Numbered from the stretch's first letter, positions 36,188-46,245 are shown. The stretch: 64,000 bases of DNA from Bacteroidaceae bacterium (GCA_017466065.1 JAFTUV010000017.1:62001-126000), one strand, 5' to 3'. Program-made: numbers and translations. Notes: generated by a model not told the origin, from the letters alone.

Positions 36188-36955
36188 ATGAAATTTGTAG
36201 GAATTATTCCGGCCCGCTATGCTTCGACCCGTTTCCCGGGAAAGCCTTTGGCGTTGTTGGGTGGAAAGACCGTTATTCAGCGTGTTTATGAACAGGTGAA
36301 GGATTGTTTCGACGACCTTTATGTTGCAACCGACGACCTGCGCATAAAAGAGTGTGTGGAGTCGTTCGGCGGCAATGTGGTAATGACCTCCGAGGATTGC
36401 AAGAACGGAACAGAGCGTTGCCTCGATGCTTATAAACGCTTGAATCTTGATTGTGATGTTATTGTTAATATTCAGGGTGACGAGCCTTTTATACAGCATA
36501 AACAGGTTAAGGCTCTTATTGCCTGTTTCGAAAATCCCGACACTGATATTGCCACTCTTGTGAAGCCTTTTGAGAAGGCCGATGGCATTGAGCGTCTTGA
36601 ATGTCCCAACTCTCCCAAGGTGGTGCTCAACGAGCAGGGATTCGCTCTCTATTTCAGTCGTTCGGTGGTTCCCTATCTGCGTGGAGTAGAAAAAGAGAAT
36701 TGGCTCGATAATCACGTGTTCTACAAGCACTTGGGAATATATGCTTATCGTGCGAATATCCTTGAAAAAATTACCAATCTTCCACAATCGCCAATGGAGA
36801 AGGCCGAGTCGCTCGAACAGCTGCGTTGGTTGGAGAATGGTTATAAGATTAAGGTGGGCGTTACCGATATTGAAACAATCGGCATTGACACTCCCGAGGA
36901 CCTTGAACGTGCCAAGGAGTTTGCTGCCACAATAGGCTTTTCTTGGAACGACTAA
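36188..36955 (+). CDS. kdsB: CMP-KDO synthetase
   Basis: Activates KDO as CMP-KDO for the inner core of lipopolysaccharide. The 255-residue protein starts MKFVGIIPARYASTRFPGK, the signature of this nucleotidyltransferase, and has NIQGDEPF near residue 97 and GIYAYRANIL near 188. I take the ATG at 36188, 10 bases after the PBP1A stop; an upstream in-frame ATG at 36152 would add 12 residues overlapping PBP1A. An envelope-synthesis run with PBP1A and murB is consistent. Confidence 0.96.
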   Translation: MKFVGIIPARYASTRFPGKPLALLGGKTVIQRVYEQVKDCFDDLYVATDDLRIKECVESFGGNVVMTSEDCKNGTERCLDAYKRLNLDCDVIVNIQGDEPFIQHKQVKALIACFENPDTDIATLVKPFEKADGIERLECPNSPKVVLNEQGFALYFSRSVVPYLRGVEKENWLDNHVFYKHLGIYAYRANILEKITNLPQSPMEKAESLEQLRWLENGYKIKVGVTDIETIGIDTPEDLERAKEFAATIGFSWND

Positions 36956-36970
36956 GAAGCTGCCGATAAA

Positions 36971-38236
36971 ATGCCTTGCCCGCCCAAAATAAAGACTATG
37001 ACTCTTTCTCATTTGGCTTTGCCTGTAACAACGGTAATGCCTAATGGTGTTCCCTTGCATTGTTTGCAAGGGGAGGATAGGGGTATTGTGAGGCTGGATA
37101 TTCTTTTTAAGGGAGGCTACGCGGTGCAGAAGAAGCCTTTGCAGGCATTGTTTACCAATCGTATGTTGCGCGAAGGAAGTGCGTTATATTCCACAGTCGA
37201 AATATCACGGCAGCTCGATTATTATGGAGCGTGGATTGATATGTTCTCTTCGCAGGAATGTAACCACATAATTCTCTATGTGCTTGCAAGGCATTTTGCA
37301 AAATTGCTGCCTGTGGTTGAGGATTTTGTAAAGAATCCGCTTTTCTCCGAAGAGAGTCTTGCAGTGGTGCGGGGCAACAATAAAGCGCATTTTCTCATAA
37401 ACAGCCGCAAAGTGGATGTGGTTGCGCAACGCCATTTTGAGCTCCTTTTGTGGGGCGACAAGCATCCTCTGGGGCATATAATTGTGGCCGATGACTATGA
37501 CAATATCACACGCGACGACCTCATTGCCTATTACAATAGTGTCTATTCTTCGCACAACTGTACCATATTCCTCACCGGCAGTTGCGAACAGGGAATAAAG
37601 GATGCCGTTGCAAAATCGTTTGGTAACGGAGCGTGGGGAAATTCTGCTGCACCGGAGGTTAATATTCCGTCCCCTGTAACATCGGTAGGCAAACATAGTG
37701 TAACATTGCCCGGCACAGTGCAGAGTGCTGTGAAGATTGGTGCGTTCACGCTGCCGGCCAACAGTCCCGATATTTATGACCTGCGCATATTGAATGTGCT
37801 GTTCGGCGGTTATTTCGGTGGCCGTCTTATGAGCAATATCCGCGAAGAGAAGGGTTACACCTATGATATAATCTCCGAGATTGATGCATACGGCTCGCGC
37901 AATGCTTTTATGATAAGTTCGCAAACGGCGACAGAGTATGTCGAGCCATTGCTCAAAGAGGTGTATCGTGAGATTGAGCGTTTGCACAAAGAGGAAATCT
38001 CGACCGAGGAGGTGGAACTTGTGCGTAATTATATAATGGGAGAGTTGTGTCGCGAATATGAAGGGGTTATTGCAAGGACCGAGGTTTTTGTCAATGCTTG
38101 GCTGGCCGGCGAGGAGTTTGCAAACGTGAATGCCTACATTGATGCTGTTGCCCGCGTGACACCTTCGCGGTTACAATATGTGGCACGTAATTATCTGCGT
38201 CCCGAAAATATGTTTGAAGTTGTAGTGGGAGATTGA
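36971..38236 (+). CDS. M16 family peptidase-like protein without zinc motif
   Basis: A 421-residue protein with the two-domain M16 (pitrilysin/MPP-like) fold. The HxxEH zinc motif expected near residue 60 is absent (QALFTNRMLREGS is there instead), but the C-terminal half keeps the R/Y pair region (FGGRLMSNIREEKGYTYDI near residue 290). In heterodimeric M16B enzymes such R/Y subunits pair with a zinc-bearing subunit; none is encoded next to it. No signal peptide is apparent. It may be a non-catalytic partner or scaffold. An alternative start is ATG at 36998. Confidence 0.85.
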   Translation: MPCPPKIKTMTLSHLALPVTTVMPNGVPLHCLQGEDRGIVRLDILFKGGYAVQKKPLQALFTNRMLREGSALYSTVEISRQLDYYGAWIDMFSSQECNHIILYVLARHFAKLLPVVEDFVKNPLFSEESLAVVRGNNKAHFLINSRKVDVVAQRHFELLLWGDKHPLGHIIVADDYDNITRDDLIAYYNSVYSSHNCTIFLTGSCEQGIKDAVAKSFGNGAWGNSAAPEVNIPSPVTSVGKHSVTLPGTVQSAVKIGAFTLPANSPDIYDLRILNVLFGGYFGGRLMSNIREEKGYTYDIISEIDAYGSRNAFMISSQTATEYVEPLLKEVYREIERLHKEEISTEEVELVRNYIMGELCREYEGVIARTEVFVNAWLAGEEFANVNAYIDAVARVTPSRLQYVARNYLRPENMFEVVVGD

Positions 38237-38287
38237 ATCGTGCCCGATAGTTATTTTTGCCTTTGGCAATTGGATATTTGAATTTGT

Positions 38288-39298
38288 ATGATAAAAGATT
38301 ATAAAGACTACTCGCTGCTTATGCACAATACCTTCGGGATTGATGCAAAGGCTGCCAGATATATAGATTTTTCCACAGAAGTGGAGCTTGCGGCACTGTT
38401 GCAGAAGCGGGAGCCGGGAGCACCGTTGCTTGTAATAGGCGGCGGCAGTAATCTGCTTTTTGTGGATGATTTTAAGGGTACGGTGCTTCACTCGTCAATA
38501 TCCGATATATCAGTCGTTGCCGAGGACGATGAGAATGTCCATCTGCGCGTGGGGAGCGGAGTCAACTGGGACTCACTTGTGGAATACACGGTGAACAACG
38601 GCTGGTGCGGGCTCGAAAATCTTTCTCTCATTCCCGGTGAGGTTGGTGCAAGCGCAGTGCAGAATGTGGGTGCTTACGGCGTTGAAGCAGGCGACCTCAT
38701 AGTGAAGGTAGAGGCTCATTCCATTGAGAATGGCGATAAATACACATTCTCGAACGAAGATTGCGATTATGGCTATCGTACAAGCCTTTTTAAACAGGAA
38801 GCGAAAGGCAAATTTGTAATAACATACGTTACATACAGGCTTAAAAAGAGTGCCGAATTTAAACTTGGCTATGGTAATTTAAAAGAGCGTGTGGATGCGC
38901 TTGGCGGTGCAACGCTTGCCAACGTGCGCAGGGCAGTGTGCGAGATTCGTACCGAAAAATTGCCCGACCCATTGGAGATTGGCAGTGCCGGCAGTTTCTT
39001 TATGAACCCGATAGTATCGGTGCAAAAGGCGGCCGACCTTGCCGGGAAGTATCCGACAATGCCGCAATATAAGGTTGCCGATGGTGTTAAGCTGTCGGCC
39101 GGATGGCTCATAGAGCAGTGCGGATGGAAAAATACGCCACACGAGAGGGTGGGCGTTTATAAGAATCAGGCACTTGTTGTTGTTAACCGCGGGGGTGCCA
39201 CAGGTGCCGATGTGCTGGCTTTTGCAACGGCTGTGTGCAGTTCTGTCGAGGAGCGTTTCGGCGTGGAGCTTAAAATGGAGGTAAACGTAATAGGGTAG
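38288..39298 (+). CDS. murB: UDP-N-acetylenolpyruvoylglucosamine reductase
   Basis: FAD/NADPH enzyme forming UDP-MurNAc for peptidoglycan. The 336-residue protein is of the type I (E. coli-like) length. The FAD-binding motif is LLVIGGGSNLLF near residue 47, GLENLSLIPGEVGASAVQN follows near residue 112-130, and GSAGSFFMNPI contains the catalytic Ser near 236. It follows the M16 gene and precedes an MBL-fold gene by six bases. Confidence 0.96.
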   Translation: MIKDYKDYSLLMHNTFGIDAKAARYIDFSTEVELAALLQKREPGAPLLVIGGGSNLLFVDDFKGTVLHSSISDISVVAEDDENVHLRVGSGVNWDSLVEYTVNNGWCGLENLSLIPGEVGASAVQNVGAYGVEAGDLIVKVEAHSIENGDKYTFSNEDCDYGYRTSLFKQEAKGKFVITYVTYRLKKSAEFKLGYGNLKERVDALGGATLANVRRAVCEIRTEKLPDPLEIGSAGSFFMNPIVSVQKAADLAGKYPTMPQYKVADGVKLSAGWLIEQCGWKNTPHERVGVYKNQALVVVNRGGATGADVLAFATAVCSSVEERFGVELKMEVNVIG

Positions 39299-39304
39299 GA
39301 GAAG

Positions 39305-40066
39305 ATGAAACTTACTTTTCTTGGAACAGGAACTTCGACGGGGGTGCCCGAGATTGGTTGCTCGTGCGAGGTGTGCAGGTCGAGCGATGTGCGTGATGCT
39401 CGTTTGCGTTGTTCGGCGATGTTGCAGTGCGACGATACAAATATACTCATAGATTGCGGCCCCGATTTTCGTGCACAGATGCTTCGTAATCCTTTCAGAA
39501 AGATTGATGCATTGTTGCTCACTCATAAACACTATGACCACACTGCCGGCATTGACGACTTGCGCCCTTTTTCTTATTTGCGCGAGATTCCTATATATGC
39601 CGACCGTGAAACGGAAATGCAGGTGCGCTCAATGTATCCCTACTGTTTCAGCTATAAGAAATACCCGGGCGTGGCGAATATAACTCTTCGTTCCATTGAT
39701 TCAAAAACCCCTTTTATGGTGGAGGGTGTGGAGGTTGTGCCCATTCGTGTGTTTCACGGTATGTTCCCCATTCTTGGCTTTCGTTTCGGGAAACTGGCCT
39801 ACATAACAGATATGAGCTACATAGAACCGTCCGAGCTTGAAAAGTTACGGGGAGTAGAGGTGCTTGTGATTAACGCACTGCGTTTCTCGAAGCCACACAG
39901 AACCCACCAGACGGTGCTCGAAGCTCTTGTCGTTGTGGAACAGGTGAAGCCCCGAAGAACATATTTCACCCATCTTATGCACCACATAGGCTTGCACGCG
40001 AAAATAGAAAAGTGTTTGCCTCCGGGTGTCTTTTTTGCTTACGACGGGTTGCAGATAGAGGTGTGA
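39305..40066 (+). CDS. MBL-fold metallo-hydrolase (PhnP-like)
   Basis: A 253-residue cytoplasmic metallo-beta-lactamase fold hydrolase. LTFLGTGTSTGVPEIGC at the start and the metal motif LTHKHYDHTAGIDDLRP (HxHxDH form) near residue 76 resemble PhnP cyclic phosphodiesterases and related enzymes; a second His is in FHGMFPILGF and the last near TYFTHLMHHIG. The substrate is unknown. It probably shares a transcript with murB (six-base gap) and ends at a very strong terminator. Confidence 0.9.
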   Translation: MKLTFLGTGTSTGVPEIGCSCEVCRSSDVRDARLRCSAMLQCDDTNILIDCGPDFRAQMLRNPFRKIDALLLTHKHYDHTAGIDDLRPFSYLREIPIYADRETEMQVRSMYPYCFSYKKYPGVANITLRSIDSKTPFMVEGVEVVPIRVFHGMFPILGFRFGKLAYITDMSYIEPSELEKLRGVEVLVINALRFSKPHRTHQTVLEALVVVEQVKPRRTYFTHLMHHIGLHAKIEKCLPPGVFFAYDGLQIEV

Positions 40067-40068
40067 CA

Positions 40069-40118
40069 GCAAATACAATTCAGGCTCCACAATTTTGTGG
40101 AGCCTGAATTGTATTTGC
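40069..40118. terminator. Bidirectional terminator with 23-bp perfect stem
   Basis: 40069-40091 and 40096-40118 are exact complements with a four-base loop. They separate the MBL gene (+) from panE (-). Confidence 0.85.
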
Positions 40119-40133
40119 AAGAAAGGGTGTGTT

Positions 40134-41138
40134 CTACTTAAAGTATTTTAGATTGTCGAACGATGGAGCAAGCTCGCCTTTCTCTATGCGGTGTATAATG
40201 TCGACAACAGTGTCGTTCATAGGCGTGGGAACTCCCACTTTGCGGCCGTATGCGCTCACAACGCCGTTAATCGCATCAACCTCGGTCTTTTTTCCCTTTT
40301 CAAGGTCTTGCAGCATACTTGCTTTGAGCTTGGCGTGCTTGCGTATGGCGATAGGGATTATAAAGAATGAGAATGCTTTTTTAATGCAGTTCTTGTAATC
40401 GAGAAGTTTTACAATATCCTTTCCTTGAACGGGCTCAATTTTTATGCCGCCGGCTGCGCAAACGTCGATACTTTCTTTTATGAGTGCCTGCACTATGCGG
40501 CGTGAAGGCTTGTTGCCGGCTGCCTCGCCGAATGTGCAACCAAGCACTGCGCTCATTCCCGAAAATGCAGAGTTTATGAGCAATTTGCTCCAACGTGAGC
40601 CAATGAAATTTTTGTCAATTTCCACGGGCCCCATAAGTTCCAGCAACGATTTTACATTGTTAATGTGGGCGTTGGGACGGGGTTGGAGGGAGCCTAATGA
40701 GAATGTGAGTGAATCGGGTGTGCTTGTGAGTTCACACAGGCCCGGCCCTTGCATAGTTGCGCCCCAAGCGACGGTGCATCCAAGCACACGCTCCTCGCCA
40801 ACAATCTCACCTATCTGTAATTCGGGTATTCCATTTTGCAGGGTTACTATCACGCCATCGTCGGCAAGGAATTTCTTTATATATTCTACAACCTCGACAT
40901 TTTGCTGTTGCTTGGTCATTAGAAATATTATATCGTAGGTGCCCGACATTTCTTCGGGGGTGTATGCTGTCACCGGTTGTGAAAAGTTTACGGTTCCTGT
41001 AACCTTTGCTCCTTGTTTCTGCAATGCTTCTACGTGGGCTTTGTTGCGGTTTATAAGTTCTATCTTTCCTCCGTTCTTGGTGATGTATGCACCGAGGATG
41101 GTTCCTAATGAACCTGCACCATATATTGCTGCTCTCAT
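40134..41138 (-). CDS. panE: 2-dehydropantoate 2-reductase family protein
   Basis: NADPH-dependent reductase making pantoate for coenzyme A. The 334-residue protein has the Rossmann motif IYGAGSLGTILGAYI at residue 4-18, MTKQQQNVEVVEYIKKFL near 75, TLQNGIPELQIGEIVG near 99 (with the conserved Asn), and the catalytic Lys region FIGSRWSKLLINSAFSG near 175-190. The family includes other ketoacid reductases, so panE is likely but not certain. It stands alone, between the terminator at 40069 and a tRNA. Confidence 0.85.
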   Translation of the reverse strand: MRAAIYGAGSLGTILGAYITKNGGKIELINRNKAHVEALQKQGAKVTGTVNFSQPVTAYTPEEMSGTYDIIFLMTKQQQNVEVVEYIKKFLADDGVIVTLQNGIPELQIGEIVGEERVLGCTVAWGATMQGPGLCELTSTPDSLTFSLGSLQPRPNAHINNVKSLLELMGPVEIDKNFIGSRWSKLLINSAFSGMSAVLGCTFGEAAGNKPSRRIVQALIKESIDVCAAGGIKIEPVQGKDIVKLLDYKNCIKKAFSFFIIPIAIRKHAKLKASMLQDLEKGKKTEVDAINGVVSAYGRKVGVPTPMNDTVVDIIHRIEKGELAPSFDNLKYFK

Positions 41139-41244
41139 AATTGGTTGATGTTTGTTTATGGTGTAAAGATAGTGTTATTTGTTCATTTTTGCAACAATGT
41201 GGTGCGTATTTTGTAAATCGCCCGAGCAGGGGAGGGGTATATAA

Positions 41245-41280
41245 CACAAAAGAGGAACTCTGTTGAGTTCCTCTTTTGTG
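41245..41280 (-). terminator. Terminator of tRNA-Arg, overlapping its 3' end
   Basis: CACAAAAGAGGAACTC and its exact complement (four-base loop) begin at the last two bases of the tRNA. The far arm ends in an A/T-rich run. Confidence 0.8.
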
Positions 41281-41352
41281 ATCCCGGCAGGATTCAAACC
41301 TGCAACCTTCTGATCCGTAGTCAGATGCTCTATTCAGTTGAGCTACGAGACC
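41279..41352 (-). tRNA. tRNA-Arg (ACG)
   Basis: The 74-base gene folds as a normal cloverleaf: acceptor GGTCTCG with CGGGATC, D-stem GCTC/GAGC, anticodon arm TCTGA-CTACGGA-TCAGA, T-arm GCAGG-TTTGAAT-CCTGC. The anticodon ACG (read as ICG) decodes CGN arginine codons. CCA is not encoded: the discriminator A is followed by CAAA. A consensus promoter lies upstream. Confidence 0.95.
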
Positions 41353-41372
41353 TCTTGTCTTGTTTGACGATG

Positions 41373-41403
41373 CAAAAGTACTGCTTTTTCTGTAAACTGC
41401 AAA
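41373..41403 (-). promoter_or_regulatory. tRNA-Arg promoter
   Basis: Minus-strand TTTG (41400-41403), 19 bases, TACTTTTG (41373-41380): a full consensus match, 20 bases ahead of the tRNA. Confidence 0.8.
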
Positions 41404-41441
41404 ATTTTATCGAACTTTTTTTCAATAAAAGTGAAATTTTT

Positions 41442-43730
41442 TTATTCGAAGAAACGCTCGTTGAAGATGAACCAACCTATTCGCAGGCCTACACCGATGC
41501 TGTTATTGTGTGAGCTATAATAGTTTACGAATGCGCTGATGTTTATTGTCGACATTGTGCCTACGGCATTAAGTTCGGCAATATATTGAAAGTCGTCGAA
41601 GCGTTTTTTACTGTAAAAGGCTGTTCCGTCGGGAGCCTCTTCTATTTTACGATAGGGCGAGAAGAGATAAAAAGATGGTCGTATCTGTATAAAACTGTTG
41701 AATTTGATAATGGGGGTAACTCCAAGGCCTACAAATTGATTGGCACGGAATTTGGGGTCGTAATTGAAGAGTGTGTTCATTGTGGGGGTGAAGGCTCCTG
41801 CCTGCATCATCGATGCTTGATAGGTGGCCGAGAGGCTTCGGGTGGAGTAGTATATTTGAATGTATGCACCGAGGGAGAGGAAACGATTCAATCGGAATAT
41901 TTCGTGACGTTTGTAGTTTATCTGTAACCACGATTTGCTTTCATTGTCGTTGTAGCTGCGATTTTTGCTTGTAAAATATTCTTTTCCCAAATAGAATTGT
42001 GCTGCGAGTGATTCGTAGGAGCCTTCGGTGGGGAATGCAAAGTGGTCGAATGTGTTGCCCTGAAATTTTATGCTTGCTCCAATGAGGCGACTCTTGTTCT
42101 TGTCATACTCCGGCGCGTTCAGGTCTATGATGCTCGATGGCATATATTCATCGGTAATTTCGGCAACTCCTATTCCAATTTCGGCTTTCTTGCGCATAAG
42201 GAATGGGAGTGATACTTTGAGCTTCGCAAAGAATTCGCGCTCGTGGTTGAGGGCGAGCGAATTTTCTTGCGAGAATATATACTTCATATTATAGTAGTCG
42301 GTTGTGGAGTAGGATGTGATGAATTTCAGCGAGACGGGGACACGGCTCGGAAGGTCGAAACGACTGCTGAATTGTATGGTGTTATATACTTTACCCAGCT
42401 GGCCGTCGAGCATAAATTCCTTGGAGAAACGGCCTATGTTACGATAGTGAACACCTAAATATATCTGGTTGGACACTTTTGTGGAGACACCGCCGCCTAT
42501 TTTGAGGTTTATTGCGGGATTGAGTTCTGCGTGCAGATGCAATGTGTAGGTCTTGCTATTCTCGTCGTATATGGCGTGGGGCAGAAGCGATGAAACAACG
42601 TTTCCCGACAATATGCGAAAATAGGCTTTCTTGCAATCTTCGTATGTGAACAATTCATTATCTCGTTGAAACTCCTTCTTTATGGCTTCGGCCTGTGAGG
42701 GGGTTACTCCGCTTATCTCTACTTTGCTGAATAGTATTTCGGGCTTGCGGCTGTTGAACTCTTTTCGTTTGGCAGCAAGCTCGGCACGGCTTTGGCGGCG
42801 TGCCACTCTTTGACGCACGGAGTCTATAATGGCATTGGTACTCTCGTATCCGTACTGTACTACTTGATTTATTTTGTGAAAATCGAGCAGTTTAACATCC
42901 TTTACGTTCATATCGAGGAGAATGCCCGAGGAGTCGGGGAGGGTGTAGTCGCTTATGCCCATTATGAGGTTCTTTACTTGGCTCATAATGTCGTGCTCTT
43001 CGGGGAGAGGGGAATTTTCGCTTACCACGCTGCCGAAAATAAAGTCGGGCGCAAATTCATCCTGCATTACATCGCGGGGGAAATTGTTGTATATTCCACC
43101 ATCGTATAATAAGACACTGTCCTTTTTTATAGGCTTGAATACGAGGGGGAAGGTCATTGAGGCTCTGACAGCATCGCCAAGGTCGCCATTTGAAAATATC
43201 ACCTGTTTCTTATGATAAACATCGGATGCGACGCAACGGAAGGGTATCATCAAATTGTCGAAATTGCCGCGACAGGCAGCCGTGGAGCTTGCATATATTT
43301 CCAAGAAACCCATATTCATCGGTGCCGGGTTTACCAACTGTATGGATGGCTTCACCAAGCGTATGGTGTCTTTAATGTCTATATGCAGGTTCAAAAGCTC
43401 GGGAAGCTCGGCGTTGCGTTTGAAGTAGAACATATAGTTCTTGTCCATAGTTCCGGTGTACCAACGCTGGAAATCCTCGGTGCTCATTGCGGCGACCATT
43501 TCGTCGGGGGTGTAACCCATCGCATAAAGGGCCGCGATAATGGCTCCCATTGATGTTCCTGTTACATAGTCGATGGGTATTTCATTTTCTTCGAGAGCTT
43601 TTATCACGCCAATGTGCGCAAGGCCGCGCGCGCCGCCACCGCTCATCACAAGGCCCACTTTCTGGGCCGGCAGCAATGAGGGAAACAGTATAATGGCGAT
43701 TATTATGAGGATTATATGTTTTTTCATCAT
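41442..43730 (-). CDS. Patatin-like phospholipase with outer-membrane barrel (type Vd-like)
   Basis: A 762-residue exported protein that combines a lipase with its own barrel. A signal peptide (about 1-22, ending LLPAQ) precedes a patatin domain with the oxyanion loop SGGGARGLAHIG, the nucleophile GTSMG (Ser60) and the DGG motif in LLYDGGIYNNFP near 208. Residues about 335-410 look like a POTRA domain, and the C-terminal 350 residues form a BamA/Omp85-like barrel (GIGVGLRIGWFIFNE.. at the end, terminal FFE). The order is that of PlpD-type autotransporters. The lipase could act at the surface or in the periplasm; substrate unknown. A -7 box lies at 43746. Confidence 0.9.
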   Translation of the reverse strand: MMKKHIILIIIAIILFPSLLPAQKVGLVMSGGGARGLAHIGVIKALEENEIPIDYVTGTSMGAIIAALYAMGYTPDEMVAAMSTEDFQRWYTGTMDKNYMFYFKRNAELPELLNLHIDIKDTIRLVKPSIQLVNPAPMNMGFLEIYASSTAACRGNFDNLMIPFRCVASDVYHKKQVIFSNGDLGDAVRASMTFPLVFKPIKKDSVLLYDGGIYNNFPRDVMQDEFAPDFIFGSVVSENSPLPEEHDIMSQVKNLIMGISDYTLPDSSGILLDMNVKDVKLLDFHKINQVVQYGYESTNAIIDSVRQRVARRQSRAELAAKRKEFNSRKPEILFSKVEISGVTPSQAEAIKKEFQRDNELFTYEDCKKAYFRILSGNVVSSLLPHAIYDENSKTYTLHLHAELNPAINLKIGGGVSTKVSNQIYLGVHYRNIGRFSKEFMLDGQLGKVYNTIQFSSRFDLPSRVPVSLKFITSYSTTDYYNMKYIFSQENSLALNHEREFFAKLKVSLPFLMRKKAEIGIGVAEITDEYMPSSIIDLNAPEYDKNKSRLIGASIKFQGNTFDHFAFPTEGSYESLAAQFYLGKEYFTSKNRSYNDNESKSWLQINYKRHEIFRLNRFLSLGAYIQIYYSTRSLSATYQASMMQAGAFTPTMNTLFNYDPKFRANQFVGLGVTPIIKFNSFIQIRPSFYLFSPYRKIEEAPDGTAFYSKKRFDDFQYIAELNAVGTMSTINISAFVNYYSSHNNSIGVGLRIGWFIFNERFFE

Positions 43731-43745
43731 TATGTAAATGTGTTA

Positions 43746-43753
43746 CAAATATA
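43746..43753 (-). promoter_or_regulatory. -7 element of the patatin gene
   Basis: Minus-strand TATATTTG, 16 bases ahead of the ATG; a very short leader is implied. Confidence 0.5.
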
Positions 43754-43848
43754 TGTTATTCTTTTAATAAAAAAGGCTCTTTTTTTATTGTTTTAGTTTT
43801 CAAAAACGTGTTTTTACCGTTTTTGTTGTTTTTGTTTGCTATGTGGTT

Positions 43849-43856
43849 TATATTTG
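43849..43856 (+). promoter_or_regulatory. -7 element of hppA
   Basis: TATATTTG fits the consensus. Several TTTG sequences lie 14-25 bases upstream, so the exact -33 box is unclear. Confidence 0.55.
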
Positions 43857-43931
43857 CAAAGTTCGGTTACGACTGATTAACATTCTGTAAATAATATTGT
43901 TTATATGCTTTTTACTTAAAATTATACTATT

Positions 43932-46130
43932 ATGGATTTTAATGTTTTATTTTGGATTGTTCCGGCAACCTCTGTTCTGGCGTTGCTGTTTGCTTGGTTC
44001 TTTTTTGTGCAGATGAAGCGCGAGAGTGAAGGCACTGAACGTATGGCGTATATCGCAGCTGCGGTGCGCAAGGGTGCAATGGCTTATTTGAAACAGCAGT
44101 ACAGGGTTGTAGCTGTTGTGTTTATTGTGCTTGCCGCTATTTTTGCGATTATGGCCTATGTGTTTCATATTCAGAATGAGTGGGTGCCGTTTGCATTTCT
44201 CACCGGCGGCCTGTTCAGCGGAATATCGGGATATTTGGGTATGAAGACTGCCACTTATGCTTCGGCTCGCACGGCCAATGCTGCCCGTGAGAGTATGAAC
44301 AAGGGGTTGAGAATGGCTTTTCGCAGCGGCGCAGTGATGGGACTCATAGTAGTGGGGCTCGGGTTGCTCGATATTTCGGTGTGGTATATGATTCTCGATG
44401 CTTTTGTCCCGGCCGATGCTAATAATGCGGGTATGAAATTGTGCTTTATAACTACTACAATGCTTACATTTGGAATGGGTGCATCGACACAGGCGTTGTT
44501 TGCCCGTGTCGGTGGTGGAATATATACCAAGGCTGCCGATGTTGGTGCCGACCTTGTGGGAAAAACCGAGTATAATATTCCCGAGGACGACCCCCGCAAC
44601 CCTGCGACCATTGCCGATAATGTGGGTGATAATGTGGGCGATGTTGCGGGTATGGGTGCCGACCTTTATGAGAGCTACTGCGGTTCCATTCTGTCGACTG
44701 CGGCCCTTGGTGCTGCTGCTTTTGCAGCCGAGGGCGGTGCTGCGCAGGTGAAGGCTGTGTTTGCACCTATGATTATTGCGGCTGTGGGTATTGTGCTCTC
44801 AATAATAGGTATATTCGCAGTGCGCACTAATGAGAATTCCGATGTAAAAAGCCTTATAGGTGCTTTGTCGCGCGGAACCAATCTTGCTTCGGCGTTGATA
44901 GTTGTTGCCACATTCGGTATTTTGTATCTGTTGGGAATTGAAAATTGGATAGGACTTTCATTCTCGGTTGTGGTCGGCCTTGCCGTAGGTGTGGTGATAG
45001 GGCGTGCGACCGAGTATTACACTTCGCAATCCTATGCTCCCACACGCAAAGTTTCGGAGGCCGGATTGACCGGCCCTGCTACGGTGATTATTTCGGGAAT
45101 GGGACTTGGAATGCTCTCTACTGCCATTCCTGTGATTGCTGTTGTCGTTGGTATAATTCTCTCTTATTTGTGCGCCACCGGCTTTGTGCTCGACGCTTCA
45201 CATATTACTATTGGGCTCTATGGCATTGCAATAGCTTCGGTGGGTATGCTCTCGACACTCGGTATAACACTTGCGACCGATGCTTATGGTCCTATTGCCG
45301 ACAATGCCGGCGGTAACGCCGAAATGAGCGGTCTTGAACCGGAAGTGCGTCGACGCACCGATGCGTTGGATTCTCTCGGCAATACCACTGCTGCCACAGG
45401 AAAGGGTTTTGCGATAGGCTCGGCCGCGCTCACGGCACTTGCTCTGCTTGCATCGTATATTGAGGAAATTCGTATTGCAATGGAGCGTTCGACCCCCGAT
45501 GTTGCAATAAACGGCAAGGCTCTTATGGAGGCCAACATCTTTGATTTTATGTATCACTTCAACGTAACGCTTATGAATCCCACTGTGCTTTGCGGTGTGT
45601 TTGTTGGCGCGATGATGACTTTCCTGTTCTGCGGTCTTACAATGAATGCCGTGGGGCGTGCGGCGCAGAAGATGGTTGCCGAGGTGCGCCGTCAGTTCAG
45701 TGAAATAAAGGGTATTCTCGAAGGGAAGGCCGAACCCGATTATTCTCGTTGTGTGGAGATTTCCACTTTGGGCGCACAGCAGGAGATGGTGTTGCCATCG
45801 TTATTGGCTATCGCCGCTCCTATTCTCACCGGTGCGGTGCTTGGTGTAGCCGGTGTCATTGGATTGCTCATAGGTGCCTTGTCGAGCGGCTTCTTGCTTG
45901 CGGTGTTCCTTGCAAACGCCGGCGGTGCTTGGGATAATGCGAAAAAATATGTAGAGGAGGGTAACTTCGGTGGTAAAGGAAGTGATACTCACAAAGCTAC
46001 TGTTGTTGGTGACACTGTGGGCGACCCTTGCAAGGATACTTCGGGCCCGAGCTTGAATATTCTCATAAAGCTGATGAGTATGGTTGCGATTGTTATGAGC
46101 GGACTCACTCTTGCGTTCAGCCTGTTGTGA
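43932..46130 (+). CDS. hppA: Membrane-bound ion-pumping pyrophosphatase
   Basis: A 732-residue inner-membrane pump with about 16 membrane helices that uses pyrophosphate hydrolysis to export H+ and/or Na+. The substrate site is intact: [20 protein letters not shown] near residue 200, [20 protein letters not shown] near 229, and [19 protein letters not shown] near 694. [10 protein letters not shown] near residue 480 has Ala where K+-independent enzymes have Lys, which points to a K+-dependent enzyme. Relatives from Bacteroides have been shown to pump both Na+ and H+; whether this one does cannot be read here. The gene is monocistronic with its own terminator. Confidence 0.95.
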   Translation: MDFNVLFWIVPATSVLALLFAWFFFVQMKRESEGTERMAYIAAAVRKGAMAYLKQQYRVVAVVFIVLAAIFAIMAYVFHIQNEWVPFAFLTGGLFSGISGYLGMKTATYASARTANAARESMNKGLRMAFRSGAVMGLIVVGLGLLDISVWYMILDAFVPADANNAGMKLCFITTTMLTFGMGASTQALFARVGGGIYTKAADVGADLVGKTEYNIPEDDPRNPATIADNVGDNVGDVAGMGADLYESYCGSILSTAALGAAAFAAEGGAAQVKAVFAPMIIAAVGIVLSIIGIFAVRTNENSDVKSLIGALSRGTNLASALIVVATFGILYLLGIENWIGLSFSVVVGLAVGVVIGRATEYYTSQSYAPTRKVSEAGLTGPATVIISGMGLGMLSTAIPVIAVVVGIILSYLCATGFVLDASHITIGLYGIAIASVGMLSTLGITLATDAYGPIADNAGGNAEMSGLEPEVRRRTDALDSLGNTTAATGKGFAIGSAALTALALLASYIEEIRIAMERSTPDVAINGKALMEANIFDFMYHFNVTLMNPTVLCGVFVGAMMTFLFCGLTMNAVGRAAQKMVAEVRRQFSEIKGILEGKAEPDYSRCVEISTLGAQQEMVLPSLLAIAAPILTGAVLGVAGVIGLLIGALSSGFLLAVFLANAGGAWDNAKKYVEEGNFGGKGSDTHKATVVGDTVGDPCKDTSGPSLNILIKLMSMVAIVMSGLTLAFSLL

Positions 46131-46245
46131 TTTGTGGGAGGATGATTAAAAGGCTCTTTTACGTTAAGCAAGTTCCGCTTTTCCGTATCTTCGCAAGCCT
46201 AAACACAGCCTTTTTTGTTCAACCTCTTACTTATAGAATATTACA

